A stretch of DNA of 64,000 nucleotides from Haloarchaeobius litoreus. Lineage in GTDB: Archaea; Halobacteriota; Halobacteria; Halobacteriales; Natrialbaceae. Positions 27,108-35,504 of the stretch are shown here, piece by piece. The position numbers and the translations under genes were made by a program. The stretch spans positions 620,001 through 684,000 of the forward strand of contig NZ_JANHJR010000002.1 of the NCBI RefSeq assembly GCF_024495425.1. The letters are read 5' to 3'. The notes under the pieces were generated by a model that was not told the DNA's origin, searched no databases, and worked only from the letters and a program-made list of their open reading frames with translations. Each line of letters starts with the position of its first letter. Within the stretch, counting starts at the first letter, position 1.

Positions 27108-27257
27108 TTCCGAGGGGGACGAAGCCACAGCCCTATTCAGTCATCGCCACAGGGCCACCCGGTTGGTTCGACACCGTCACCACCAGCTACACGGACCGGT
27201 CTCCCACACGATACCGCAATCACCACGTTCATCCCCCGACCGACCCACCCACAGCAC

Positions 27258-28247
27258 ATGGAGACGGCACTCATCATCGGCGGGACGCGGTTCATCGGTC
27301 GCCACGCGGTCGAGGAGTTCCTCGACCACGGCTACGAGGTCACGGTGTTCAATCGGGGGAACCACGACAACCCCTTCGAGTCGGACGACCGCGTCGCCCA
27401 CGTGCAGGGCGACCGCACCGACGACGCCGAGCTCGCCGGCGCGGCGCGCGAGGTCGAACCGGACGTCGTCGTGGACTGCGTGGCGTACTACCCGCGGGAC
27501 GTCCGCACGGCGTGTCGGATCTTCGACGACGTGGACGCCTACGTCTACATCTCCTCGGGGTCGGCCTACGGCGCGGAGGTCATGCCGAAGCGCGAGGACG
27601 AGACGCCGCTCTGTGACTGCACCGCGGAGCAGGCGAAAGACGACTCGCACGAGAGCTACGGCCCGCGGAAGGCCGAAGGCGACCGGGCGGTGTTCGCGGC
27701 CGCCGAGGACGGTGTGAACGCGATGGCCGTCCGGCCCTGCATCGTCTACGGACCCCACGACTACACGGAGCGGCTGGACTTCTGGATCGACCGCGTGCGG
27801 AACGACGACCGGGTCGTCGTCCCCGGCGACGGGACGAACGTCTGGCACCGGGCGTACGTCGAGGACGTGGCGAGCGCGCTCCGGGTCGTCGCCGAGGCTG
27901 GCGACCCCGGCGAGGCGTACAACGTCGGCGACCGCCGGATGGTGACGCTGGAGGAGATGGTCGAGCTCATCGCGGACGCACTGGACACGGAGGTCGAGGT
28001 CGTCCACGCCTCCGAGCGCGAGCTCTCCATCGGCGACCTCTCGCTCGACGACTACGTCCTCTACCGCGACTACCCGCACGTGCTCGACACGAACAAGCTC
28101 GCCGCGCTGGGCTGGGAGTCGACGCCCGTCGACGAGGCGATGCAGGCGGCCGTCGACGACCATCTCGACTCCGACCGGGACGGGAGCGAGCACGACCCCG
28201 GCCGCGAGAACGAGGAGCGCGTGCTCGGCGTGCTGGACACGCTGTAG
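27258..28247 (+). CDS. NAD-dependent epimerase/dehydratase (extended SDR)
   Basis: Protein of 329 aa with a Rossmann fold. The TALIIGGTRFIGRHAVEEF start has the GGxxFxG variant of the nucleotide-binding loop. Ser in YISSGSAYG and a YGPRKAEGDR segment that holds the YxxxK-type pair complete the SDR triad. Further on are RPCIVYGPHDYTERLD and WHRAYVEDVASAL. The GGTRFIG variant is common in a subgroup related to chloroplast RNA-binding/epimerase-like proteins, so a sugar-nucleotide substrate is likely but not shown. The ATG at 27258 is the only start that gives the fold from its first strand. Confidence 0.88.
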   Translation: METALIIGGTRFIGRHAVEEFLDHGYEVTVFNRGNHDNPFESDDRVAHVQGDRTDDAELAGAAREVEPDVVVDCVAYYPRDVRTACRIFDDVDAYVYISSGSAYGAEVMPKREDETPLCDCTAEQAKDDSHESYGPRKAEGDRAVFAAAEDGVNAMAVRPCIVYGPHDYTERLDFWIDRVRNDDRVVVPGDGTNVWHRAYVEDVASALRVVAEAGDPGEAYNVGDRRMVTLEEMVELIADALDTEVEVVHASERELSIGDLSLDDYVLYRDYPHVLDTNKLAALGWESTPVDEAMQAAVDDHLDSDRDGSEHDPGRENEERVLGVLDTL

Positions 28248-28279
28248 CGGTTCGAATCGGGTCGTCCGTCACCGCGGCG

Positions 28280-28864
28280 TCACCGGTCGAGCTTCGACTC
28301 CAGGTCGCGCTCAACGTCGGGCCACTCCGAGTCGATGATGCTGTAGAAGGCGCTGTCCTGCGGCTCGCCCTGCACGAGCATGTGCTTGCGGAGGATGCCC
28401 TCCTCGACGGCACCGATTCGGGAGAGCGCCGCTCGCGCCGGTTCGTTCGCGGCAGCGGTCTCGAACTCGACGCGGACGCAGTCCCACTGCTCGAACGCGT
28501 GCCGCAGTTGCAGGAGCTTCGCCTCGGTGTTGGCCGGCGTCCGCTGCTCGTCGGGGGTGAGCCACGTCCAGCCGATCTCCACGCACCGGTTCTCGCGTCG
28601 GATGTTCCCGAAGCGGGTCGAGCCGATGGCCTCACCGGTGTCCTGGCGCACGGTCGCGAACGGGAGCGCGGTCCCCTTCCGTCTGGCATCGAGCGCGTCC
28701 GTGACGAACCTGTGCATCGCCTCTGGTCCTGCGTGCTGTGCCCCGAACCACCGGAAAACCCCTTCGTCGCTCCCGGCAGCAATCAGGTCCTGCAGGTGCT
28801 CGTCGGCGGACAGCGGCTCCAGCCGTACGTAGTCGCCGTCGAGCGTGACTGGGTCGACGTTCAC
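28280..28864 (-). CDS. GNAT family N-acetyltransferase, RimJ/RimL-like
   Basis: Protein of 194 aa. It begins VTLDGDYVRLEPLSADEH, the start typical of RimJ/RimL-type acetyltransferases, and continues with TGEAIGSTRFGNIRREN, VEIGWTWLTPDEQRTPANTE and LQLRHAFEQWDCVRVEFET, ending in the NEPARAALSRIGAVEEGILRKH motif of the acyl-CoA-binding half. Members acetylate N-termini of ribosomal proteins or small molecules; the substrate is unknown. It converges with the epimerase gene. Confidence 0.9.
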   Translation of the reverse strand: MNVDPVTLDGDYVRLEPLSADEHLQDLIAAGSDEGVFRWFGAQHAGPEAMHRFVTDALDARRKGTALPFATVRQDTGEAIGSTRFGNIRRENRCVEIGWTWLTPDEQRTPANTEAKLLQLRHAFEQWDCVRVEFETAAANEPARAALSRIGAVEEGILRKHMLVQGEPQDSAFYSIIDSEWPDVERDLESKLDR

Positions 28865-28922
28865 GAGCCTCGTTGTCCGTGCGGGGAGAAAACAGTTAGC
28901 ACGGTGTGATTCTCGCGCCGGC

Positions 28923-29741
28923 TCAGTCTGCCTCGGCCGCGTCCGCCGGGTCCACGAGCTCGCCCGTCTCGGGGTAGACGCCGACCTGGTCGCACAGGTC
29001 GGCGAGCGGGCAGGCCTCGGGGTCGTCCAGACACGCCGGCCGTCGTGCGGTGCAGTACTCGCGGCCGAACTGGATCATGGCCGTATGTCCAAACCCACAT
29101 TTCTCGGCGGGCACCGCGTCCTCGAGCGCTTCCCGAACTTCCTCGTGGTCGGCGTCGGCTGGCGCGAGCCCCATCCGGCGGGCGATGCGGTGGACGTGCG
29201 TGTCGACGGGGAAGACACCTCCCCGCCCGCCGGCGAAGAGGAGCACGCAGTCCGCCGTCTTCGGGCCGACGCCGGAGACCGAGAGCAGCGTCTCGCGCAC
29301 CTCGCCGGGGTCGCCGGCCGCGACGAACTCGTCGAACGCCGCGGTGGAGCCGAACTCGTCGAGCACCCACGCGGCGGCGTCGCGGATGACCTCGCTCTTC
29401 TGGTTGTACAGTCCGGCCGAGGAGATGGTCTCGGCGAGCTCGTCGTGGCCGATGTCGGCGAGGTTGGTCGCGAGCTCGGAGACTGGGCCGTACCGTGCCA
29501 CGAGGTCGTCGTGGGCGGGCTGGCTCGCCACGTCGCTGGTGTTCTGGCTGAGGATGGTGCGGACGAGACACTCGAAGCCGTTCTTGCCGCCGTAGGTCTT
29601 CTGCCAGTACCGTTCCCCGAGGCGGTCGACGACGGCCTCGGCGCGGGTCGCGGCCTCGCCGGGGGCGAACTCGGCGGCGACGCCACCGCCGTCGGCGCCG
29701 CCGGAGATGTTGACGTCGGGTTCCCGGTCGTCGTCGCTCAT
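28923..29741 (-). CDS. nth: Endonuclease III (DNA glycosylase/AP lyase)
   Basis: Base-excision repair enzyme of 272 aa that removes oxidised pyrimidines. The helix-hairpin-helix with catalytic Lys is LLSVSGVGPKTADCVLLFA and the catalytic Asp is in FPVDTHVHRIARRM. A 4Fe-4S cluster is expected from four Cys near residues 232-252, but the spacing is C-X6-C-X6-C-X5-C instead of the usual C-X6-C-X2-C-X5-C. The start at 29741 gives an acidic N-terminal extension of about 40 residues, frequent in haloarchaea. It is divergent from the gene at 29832. Confidence 0.93.
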   Translation of the reverse strand: MSDDDREPDVNISGGADGGGVAAEFAPGEAATRAEAVVDRLGERYWQKTYGGKNGFECLVRTILSQNTSDVASQPAHDDLVARYGPVSELATNLADIGHDELAETISSAGLYNQKSEVIRDAAAWVLDEFGSTAAFDEFVAAGDPGEVRETLLSVSGVGPKTADCVLLFAGGRGGVFPVDTHVHRIARRMGLAPADADHEEVREALEDAVPAEKCGFGHTAMIQFGREYCTARRPACLDDPEACPLADLCDQVGVYPETGELVDPADAAEAD

Positions 29742-29831
29742 GGGTGCCCGTTGGGCCGACGGGGCCAAGTACGGTTCGACCGCGGGGCCGAGGGCGACGC
29801 CATTACGGGCACGCCCCGTCACGAAGCAGGT

Positions 29832-30425
29832 ATGAGCGATTCAGACGCGGAGTCGGTGCCAGCGGGCGACGGTGGTGCGGACGGGCCGCCGGACATGGGC
29901 GACCTCTACGACGAACTGGAGGCGCTCGCGGCGACGGTGGACGACCCGGAGGAACAGGAACGGGTCGCGTCGGCGATGCGGACCGCCGCCGCAGTCGAGT
30001 CCGAGGGCGTGTTCGGGCGGGTCGTACAGGGGTTCGGGCGCGGCGACCTCGCCGAGGTGCTGCTCGGCAGCGCCCTCTTCGGCATCCCGATGCTCGTGGA
30101 AGGTGGCACCACGGAGGTCGGCGAGTACATGACAGCGCACCCGGTGTACGTCGCGGGGACGCTCGCGTTCACAGTCGCACTCGTCGTCGGCATCCTCTAC
30201 GTGAGCGACATCCAGGACGTGCGCGTCACCGACGCATATCTGGGCGTGGTCCCGCGACGGCTCGTGGGGGTCCTCGGTGGGTCGTTCGTGTTCGCCATCA
30301 CGGCGATGACCGCGTGGGGACGCGTCGTCTGGAGCGACCCGGAACTCGCGTTCGCGTCTGTCACCATCGCGTGGGTGCCGATGGCCATCGGGGCGGCGCT
30401 GGGCGACATCCTCCCCGGAACGTGA
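29832..30425 (+). CDS. DUF2391-family integral membrane protein
   Basis: Protein of 197 aa. An acidic cytoplasmic N-terminus with a short helical region (MGDLYDELEALAATVDDPEEQERV) precedes about four transmembrane helices: near 75-95, 105-130, 140-162 and 168-192. The GFGRGDLAEVLLGSALFGIPML segment matches the TIGR02587/DUF2391 type of putative integral membrane proteins. The function of the family is unknown. Its stop is two bases from the stop of the converging DUF371 gene. Confidence 0.75.
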   Translation: MSDSDAESVPAGDGGADGPPDMGDLYDELEALAATVDDPEEQERVASAMRTAAAVESEGVFGRVVQGFGRGDLAEVLLGSALFGIPMLVEGGTTEVGEYMTAHPVYVAGTLAFTVALVVGILYVSDIQDVRVTDAYLGVVPRRLVGVLGGSFVFAITAMTAWGRVVWSDPELAFASVTIAWVPMAIGAALGDILPGT

Positions 30426-30426
30426 G

Positions 30427-30840
30427 TCACTCCACGGCCAGCGTCACGGTCACGTCGGCACCGTCGGCCAGCGCGGCGACGAGCTCGCGGTCGAAGCCCT
30501 CGGCCGAGATGCTGCTCGCGAGCATGACGGTCCGGTCGTCGACGTAGTCGGAGGTACGCCCGACCATGCTGCGCTCGCTCTCGAACTCGAGGTCGGGGTG
30601 GCCGACGCCGACGGCGGTGTCCGTGTGCCCGTCCGCCTCGACGGTGCAGGTGATGGTCGCGCCGGGTTCGCGGCAGGCTGCGACGAAGCCGTCGGCGAAG
30701 TCGGCGGGGGCGCGGTCGGCGTCGACGGCGAGGATGCAGTCGCCCGCCGGCGTGAGGTAGTCGTCGGTCGTCACCTCGAACGTGCTGGCGTGCTCGGCGG
30801 TGACGTTCTCGTGGCCGCGGGCGTGGATGACCTCCTCCAT
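30427..30840 (-). CDS. DUF371 family protein
   Basis: Archaeal protein of 137 aa starting MEEVIHARGHENVTAEHAST, the typical opening of DUF371, with LTPAGDCILAVDADRAPADF and the closing ASSISAEGFDRELVAALADG. It is compact, without signal or membrane segment, and likely adopts a beta-rich fold. Its function is unknown, although it is widespread in Archaea. The start at 30840 excludes a 21-residue Arg-rich extension that is not part of the family. The small zinc-ribbon gene lies 25 nt upstream in the same direction. Confidence 0.85.
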   Translation of the reverse strand: MEEVIHARGHENVTAEHASTFEVTTDDYLTPAGDCILAVDADRAPADFADGFVAACREPGATITCTVEADGHTDTAVGVGHPDLEFESERSMVGRTSDYVDDRTVMLASSISAEGFDRELVAALADGADVTVTLAVE

Positions 30841-30865
30841 GGCCCGCCGTATCCGACGGGCGGCC

Positions 30866-31018
30866 TTAATCCTCGCGAACGACGGTGACGGTGACCACGC
30901 CACAGCCGCACTCGTAGGCGCGACGGGTTCCCGCGTCGGTCCGCATGGTGAGCATCAACTGGTCGCCGTCGAGCGGGCGGTCGCAGCCTTCGCAGGCGGC
31001 CGTGAGCTGGTCGAGCAT
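30866..31018 (-). CDS. Small CxxC...CxC zinc-ribbon-like protein
   Basis: Protein of 50 aa: MLDQLTAACEGC at the start and YECGCGVVTVTVVRED at the end. Two Cys pairs (C9/C12 and C38/C40 approximately) are placed to hold one metal, as in rubredoxin-like or zinc-ribbon microproteins. Such miniproteins are numerous in haloarchaea. The ATG at 31018 keeps the conserved core; longer readings are Arg/Pro-rich and unlikely. It probably shares a message with the DUF371 gene downstream. Confidence 0.65.
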   Translation of the reverse strand: MLDQLTAACEGCDRPLDGDQLMLTMRTDAGTRRAYECGCGVVTVTVVRED

Positions 31019-31236
31019 GTCTGGTACTGTGTCGGCATCCCTTATGAACCGCAGCCAACCCCTCGGTGAAAGTGAAAGTGAAACGGATGCCAGACGGGTC
31101 CGGGTTCGGCGTGGTTCAGGTTTGCTCTCGGAACGGTCCGTCGGCGAACCGAAGGGACGAACACGGGTCGTGATCTCCGAAAATTCCTGCAACCGGCCGA
31201 AGACCTTTCCTCGTCGCGGTCGGTGATTGCGCTCGT

Positions 31237-33141
31237 ATGTCGAGTCAGTGGGAGGGCGGTCGTGTGCTCGCCGACACGGTCGGGGGCGGGCCGCCCGCGG
31301 TGCGGTCGTGGGAGCCGGTCTCCGTGCCGGGGCGACCGGCGCGGTTCGCGGGCGCGGACGCGGTGGCGTACCGGCTCCAGTTCGCGGACCCCAGGTCGAC
31401 GCCCGCACAGCGAGCCCTCCTCGAATTCCAGGGGCTGTACGGGCACGCTCGGGTGTGGCTGAACGGCGAGCTGCTCGGGAGCCACCGGGCGTACTTCGAA
31501 CCGGCCAGATTCGAGTTCGAGCCGGCGGCCGAGAACGAACTGGTCGTCGAGTGCCACAGACCGGCGGACGGTTTCGGCGGGGTGTACGAGACCGACCACG
31601 TGCGCGACGCGCTCGCGGTGCCGGGCATCTGGTGGGGCGTGCATCTGCGCCTGCGCCCACCGGCGTTCCTGCGGGATCTGGTGGTCAACCCGCGGCTCAC
31701 CGAGGACGGCGGCGCGATCGACGTGGCGGTGTCGGTGGACGCCGCGGAGCCGGTCGCGGAGCCGGTGACGCTGTCGCTGCGCCCGGAGGGGTTCCGCGGT
31801 GGCGGGGCGATGGAGCGCGAGCAGGTCGAGGCCGGGCCGGGCGACCGCATCACGGTGACGCGGACGCTGACGCTGCGCGAGCCGTCGCTGTGGTGGCCGC
31901 GGAACCACGGCGACCAGCACCGGTACGTCGTCCGCGCGAAGTTCCGCGACCACGAGATAACGACCACGACGGCGCTCCGGACGGTCGACTACAGCGCCGA
32001 CGGTGACGCCGATGGCGGCGGCCTCCGTGTGAACGGGAAGCGGGTCCGGGCCCGTGGGGTGAACCTGCTCCCGAGCGACGAGCCGCTGGCGGACTTCGAC
32101 CGCGTCGACGAGGCGGGGTTCACGCTCGCGCGGCTGCACGCCCACGTCGCGCCGCCGGAGCTGTACGAGGCGGCTGACGAGGCCGGGGTGCTGGTCTGGC
32201 AGGACTGCCCGCTCTCGGGCAGCGTGCGCGTGGACCCGGAGCGCGGACGGGCGGTCGCGCGGACGCTCGCGAGCACGGTCGACCACCACCCGTCGGTGGC
32301 GCTGTTCGGCGTCCACGACGACCCGGAGACGCCGTTCGATGCCCGGATGGGTGGCGGGCGGATGGACCGCCTGCGGTTCCGGCGGCGGGTCGGCGGGGGG
32401 ACGGACGCACGAGAGACGGCCGAGCACATCGCGGGGGCGCTGCCCGCCGACCGGCCGGTGTTCCCGGTGTGTGGCCAGCCGGGCATCGGTCCCGACGCGG
32501 CGCACCTCTACCCGGGCTGGACGTTCGGTGGCCCCGACGCCGTGGACTGGCTCTGTGCGACCGTGCCGGAGCTGGCGCGGGTCGTCACCGAGTTCGGTGC
32601 GGGGTCGCTGACGGAGTCGGGGGCGGAGCCGACGGGGCTCGACCGCGATATCCACGACACCGTCGTCGGGAGCGCCGACCCGGCTGTCTCGCAGGCGACC
32701 CAGGCCCGGACGCTCAAGCGCGTGGCGGAGACGCTCCGGCTTCAGGGGGCGGACGTGCTCGCCGGATTCTGTCTGCGCGACGCCGACGCCGGTGGCGGGA
32801 TGGGTGTGCTGGACGTGGACGGCGAGGCGAAGCCAGCCTACGACGCGCTGGCGACCTCGCTGCGGCCAGTGGTGCCGGTGCTCCGCGAGGTGCCCACGCC
32901 GGGGAGTCGGGTGGAGGCACGACTGCTCAACGACGCGCCGGCGCAGGTCGAGGGGACGGTCCGCTGGTCGTTCGACGGTCCGCAAGGTGGCGATTCCGGG
33001 GCGGGTGACGCGGTGTCGGTCGCGGCACCGGCGTTCGACAGTGTCGCCGCCGGAGAGGTGGCGGTGCCTGCCGACGCGACGGCTATCGAGCTCGCGCTCG
33101 AAACCGGAACTACGGCCGTAGTAAATCGATATCGTTTATAA
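31237..33141 (+). CDS. Glycoside hydrolase family 2-like protein lacking the acid/base Glu
   Basis: Protein of 634 aa without signal peptide. Domains: jelly-roll sugar-binding (about 20-150; YGHARVWLNGELLGSHRAY), an Ig-like domain (about 160-250; EPSLWWPRNHGDQ), a TIM barrel (about 260-530; VLVWQDCPLSG) and a C-terminal beta domain. The nucleophile is kept (RVVTEFGAGSL), matching SEFG in beta-mannosidases. Where the acid/base normally stands (NEP after HPSV), the text is HPSVALFGVHDDPE, with Asp in place of Glu. A weak or altered activity, or a pure binding role, is therefore possible. It is a single gene with the stop in a run of AT-rich sequence. Confidence 0.85.
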   Translation: MSSQWEGGRVLADTVGGGPPAVRSWEPVSVPGRPARFAGADAVAYRLQFADPRSTPAQRALLEFQGLYGHARVWLNGELLGSHRAYFEPARFEFEPAAENELVVECHRPADGFGGVYETDHVRDALAVPGIWWGVHLRLRPPAFLRDLVVNPRLTEDGGAIDVAVSVDAAEPVAEPVTLSLRPEGFRGGGAMEREQVEAGPGDRITVTRTLTLREPSLWWPRNHGDQHRYVVRAKFRDHEITTTTALRTVDYSADGDADGGGLRVNGKRVRARGVNLLPSDEPLADFDRVDEAGFTLARLHAHVAPPELYEAADEAGVLVWQDCPLSGSVRVDPERGRAVARTLASTVDHHPSVALFGVHDDPETPFDARMGGGRMDRLRFRRRVGGGTDARETAEHIAGALPADRPVFPVCGQPGIGPDAAHLYPGWTFGGPDAVDWLCATVPELARVVTEFGAGSLTESGAEPTGLDRDIHDTVVGSADPAVSQATQARTLKRVAETLRLQGADVLAGFCLRDADAGGGMGVLDVDGEAKPAYDALATSLRPVVPVLREVPTPGSRVEARLLNDAPAQVEGTVRWSFDGPQGGDSGAGDAVSVAAPAFDSVAAGEVAVPADATAIELALETGTTAVVNRYRL

Positions 33142-33389
33142 CCTGTGAACGGGTGGTTTGGTAGTCGTTTACACGGGTGTGCTCGGCTCCGTCTCCCGAT
33201 TTCCGCAGTTCTCGCAATCGGCAGATTTAAATTACACAAGGTGGTAGTAGTTGATACCAGAACGCCACCGGTGTTCCGGTAGCATCGCACGCCGACCAGA
33301 ATGACACGGAACCTTATCACCGCGACGTCTGCAGTCGACAGCGATGCCTACCCTCCGGTGCGGGACGGAATCGAGGTACGAATACAACC

Positions 33390-34280
33390 ATGGCAGAATC
33401 GATAGAGACATCCAAGAACGTAGAACTCACCGAAGACGACCTGCAGAACAAATCCAAAGGACAGCTTATCAAGCTCGCAGGACAGCTTCGGGACCGACGT
33501 AACGACCTCAACCAGATGGCTTCTGAGCGCGCCTCCGAGCGCGACGACCTCAACGCGAAGACTCGCGAGAAGGTCGACGAGGCACAGGAGCACCGCGAGA
33601 AGCGCGACGAGCTCAACGAGCTGGTTCAGGAACACAAGCAGAAGCGCAACGAGCTGAACGCCGAGGCCAACGAGCTCTTCGACAAGGTCGAGGAGATGAA
33701 GTCTGACCTCGAGCTCGACGACGGCAAGGACCTCGAACAGCTCGAGAGCGAGATCGAGGACCTCGAGTTCAAGCAGCAGACCGAGGTGCTCTCGTCCGAG
33801 GAGGAGAAGGAGCTCATCGAGAAGATCGAGGCCAAGCGCGAGGAGTACCAGTCGCGCAAGGAGAAGATGGGCGACAACGACGGCCTCGACGACCTCGTCG
33901 AGGAGGCCGAGGAGGTCCGTTCCGAGGCGTCAACCCACCACCAGAAGGTCACGGAGCTCGCCGACAAGGCCCAGGAGCACCACAACCAGATGATCGAGGC
34001 CTACCGCGAGGCCGACGACATCCGTGACGAGGCCGACGACATGCACGAGAAGTTCGTCGAGGCCCAGGAGGCGGCCGACCGCCACCACGAGGACTTCGTC
34101 CGCGTCCAGAAGCGGCTCCGGGAGCTGGACAAGCAGGAGGAAGAGCAGAAGCAGTCCAGCCGTGACCAGAAGCGCAAGGAGGCCGAGGAGGAGGCCGAGG
34201 AGATCTACCAGCGCTTCAAGGAGGGCGAGACCCTCGACACCGAGGACCTGATGAAGCTGCAGAAGGCGGGTCGTCTCTGA
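33390..34280 (+). CDS. Archaeal coiled-coil protein (COG1340-like)
   Basis: Protein of 296 aa, almost wholly predicted coiled coil from about residue 20 to 280, rich in Glu, Lys, Arg, Asp and Gln with few hydrophobic stretches: RDRRNDLNQMASERASERDD, REKRDELNELVQEHKQKRNE, ELADKAQEHHNQMIEAYREA. It matches the long uncharacterised archaeal coiled-coil proteins of COG1340 in length and composition. Lys content is unusually high for a haloarchaeal protein and relies on AAG codons. The function is unknown; structural or scaffold roles are possible. The upstream 248 nt contain the AT-rich GATTTAAATTACA (near 33224), a possible promoter. Confidence 0.85.
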   Translation: MAESIETSKNVELTEDDLQNKSKGQLIKLAGQLRDRRNDLNQMASERASERDDLNAKTREKVDEAQEHREKRDELNELVQEHKQKRNELNAEANELFDKVEEMKSDLELDDGKDLEQLESEIEDLEFKQQTEVLSSEEEKELIEKIEAKREEYQSRKEKMGDNDGLDDLVEEAEEVRSEASTHHQKVTELADKAQEHHNQMIEAYREADDIRDEADDMHEKFVEAQEAADRHHEDFVRVQKRLRELDKQEEEQKQSSRDQKRKEAEEEAEEIYQRFKEGETLDTEDLMKLQKAGRL

Positions 34281-34314
34281 TTCCGGTCCGGTAGTTCTGC
34301 GGTCTACTTTCCCG

Positions 34315-34322
34315 TTATTTTT
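34315..34322 (+). terminator. T-rich terminator of the coiled-coil gene
   Basis: TTATTTTT about 35 nt after the stop at 34280 in an otherwise GC-rich region. T-runs on the coding strand are the signal for archaeal termination. No stable hairpin is needed or seen. Confidence 0.55.
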
Positions 34323-34469
34323 CGAGTTCATAGCCCCTGCTGTTGCTCGGCTCCGGTTCGAGCGGTGTCGCTGCGGCGGAGACTCGTGGGGGAGCCCGGC
34401 CATCCCGACAGCTGTCACGAGCTACCAACCAGCACAACGGCTTTGTCCCGATTGGCCCAAGGAACGCCC

Positions 34470-35462
34470 ATGAGTGCAACGACGCGGCTCGGGCGGCTGG
34501 TTGTGACGGTTCTCGGGACGGTGTTCGGCGTGCTGGTCGGACTGTTCCTGTTCCAGGTCCTCCCGGACACGGGGTTCGGGACCGTGGAGGTACTGCTGAC
34601 GCTGGCGACGGCGCTGGCGTTCGCGGTCGTCTCGGGGCGGTTCGCCCGGAACGCGTTCCCGGCGTACAACGTCGCGGAGGTCGCCGTGGAGGGGCCGATC
34701 ACCCGCGACGGCGGGGGCTCGCTCGTCAGCTCGCCCGTCGGGGCGACGGCGGACGAGATCGTCGAGCAGATCGACCGCGCGGACGACGACGGCGCGGTCG
34801 ACGCACTGCTGGTGAAGCTGAACACGCCCGGAGGCGAGGTGGTACCGAGCGACGACATCCGACTCGCCGCCGAACGGTTCGAGGGACCGACGGTGGCGTA
34901 CACGAACGACCTCTGTGCCAGTGGTGGCTACTGGATCGCGAGCGGCTGTGACGAGTTGTGGGCGCGCGACGGCACACTCGTGGGTAGCATCGGGGTCCGG
35001 ATGGGCAACCTGAACCTCAAGGAGTTCGGCGACCGCGTCGGCATCGACTACAACGAGCTGACCGCCGGCGAGTACAAGAACGCGGGCTCCCCGTTCGAGG
35101 AGTTCACCGAGGACGACCGGGAGTACCTCCAGGACCTCGTCGACAGCTGGTACGACGAGTTCGTCGACGTGGTCGCCGAGGGCCGCGGGCTGGAGGACGA
35201 GCTGGTCCGGGAGACCGAGGCGCGGGTGTACCTCGGCGAGGAGGCCAGCGAGCTGGGGCTCGTGGACGACCTCGGCACCAGCGACGACGTGGAAGCTCGC
35301 GTCGAGACGTTGCTCGGCGAGCCGGTCACCGTCGAGGAGTTCCGCCCGCATCGCCGCCTCCGGGCCCGGGCGATGCTGGGTGCCACGCGGGTGGCCTACG
35401 CCGCGGGCGCAGGCGTCGCGAGCGTCGTCGGTGGGGACGACGGGGTCGAGCTACGGCTGTAG
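34470..35462 (+). CDS. sppA: Signal peptide peptidase SppA-type serine protease
   Basis: Membrane protease of 330 aa. It has two N-terminal hydrophobic segments (about 9-30 and 38-56) and a ClpP-fold domain from about residue 65. The nucleophile Ser is in NDLCASGGYWIAS and the general base Lys in LTAGEYKNAGSPF, the SppA Ser/Lys dyad. LLVKLNTPGGEVVPSD is the oxyanion region. It degrades leftover signal peptides or other membrane peptides. The ATG at 34470 puts the first helix at the N-terminus; the longer reading was rejected. Confidence 0.92.
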   Translation: MSATTRLGRLVVTVLGTVFGVLVGLFLFQVLPDTGFGTVEVLLTLATALAFAVVSGRFARNAFPAYNVAEVAVEGPITRDGGGSLVSSPVGATADEIVEQIDRADDDGAVDALLVKLNTPGGEVVPSDDIRLAAERFEGPTVAYTNDLCASGGYWIASGCDELWARDGTLVGSIGVRMGNLNLKEFGDRVGIDYNELTAGEYKNAGSPFEEFTEDDREYLQDLVDSWYDEFVDVVAEGRGLEDELVRETEARVYLGEEASELGLVDDLGTSDDVEARVETLLGEPVTVEEFRPHRRLRARAMLGATRVAYAAGAGVASVVGGDDGVELRL

Positions 35463-35473
35463 CGGGAGGCAGA

Positions 35474-35480
35474 TTTTTAT
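35474..35480 (+). promoter_or_regulatory. TATA box of the DUF373 gene
   Basis: TTTTTAT-type box centred about 28 nt before the GTG at 35505. It supports that GTG as start of a leaderless message instead of the GTG at 35490. The T-run may also end the sppA transcript. Confidence 0.6.
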
Positions 35481-35504
35481 TCCCAACGTGTGTCGCTACA
35501 CGTA

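Noticed and set aside
25233-27257. Upstream part of the long plus-strand frame that ends with the epimerase
   Set aside because: It is a second frame within gltB, Arg-rich and without motifs. The epimerase begins at 27258.
28250-28270. GGTTCGAATC resembling a tRNA T-arm
   Set aside because: It lies between two convergent genes, right after a stop codon, with no acceptor or anticodon stem around it.
33160-33185. GTTTACACGGG near 33167 as a fourth palindrome copy
   Set aside because: Only the left arm is present; no GTAAAC follows at the required distance.
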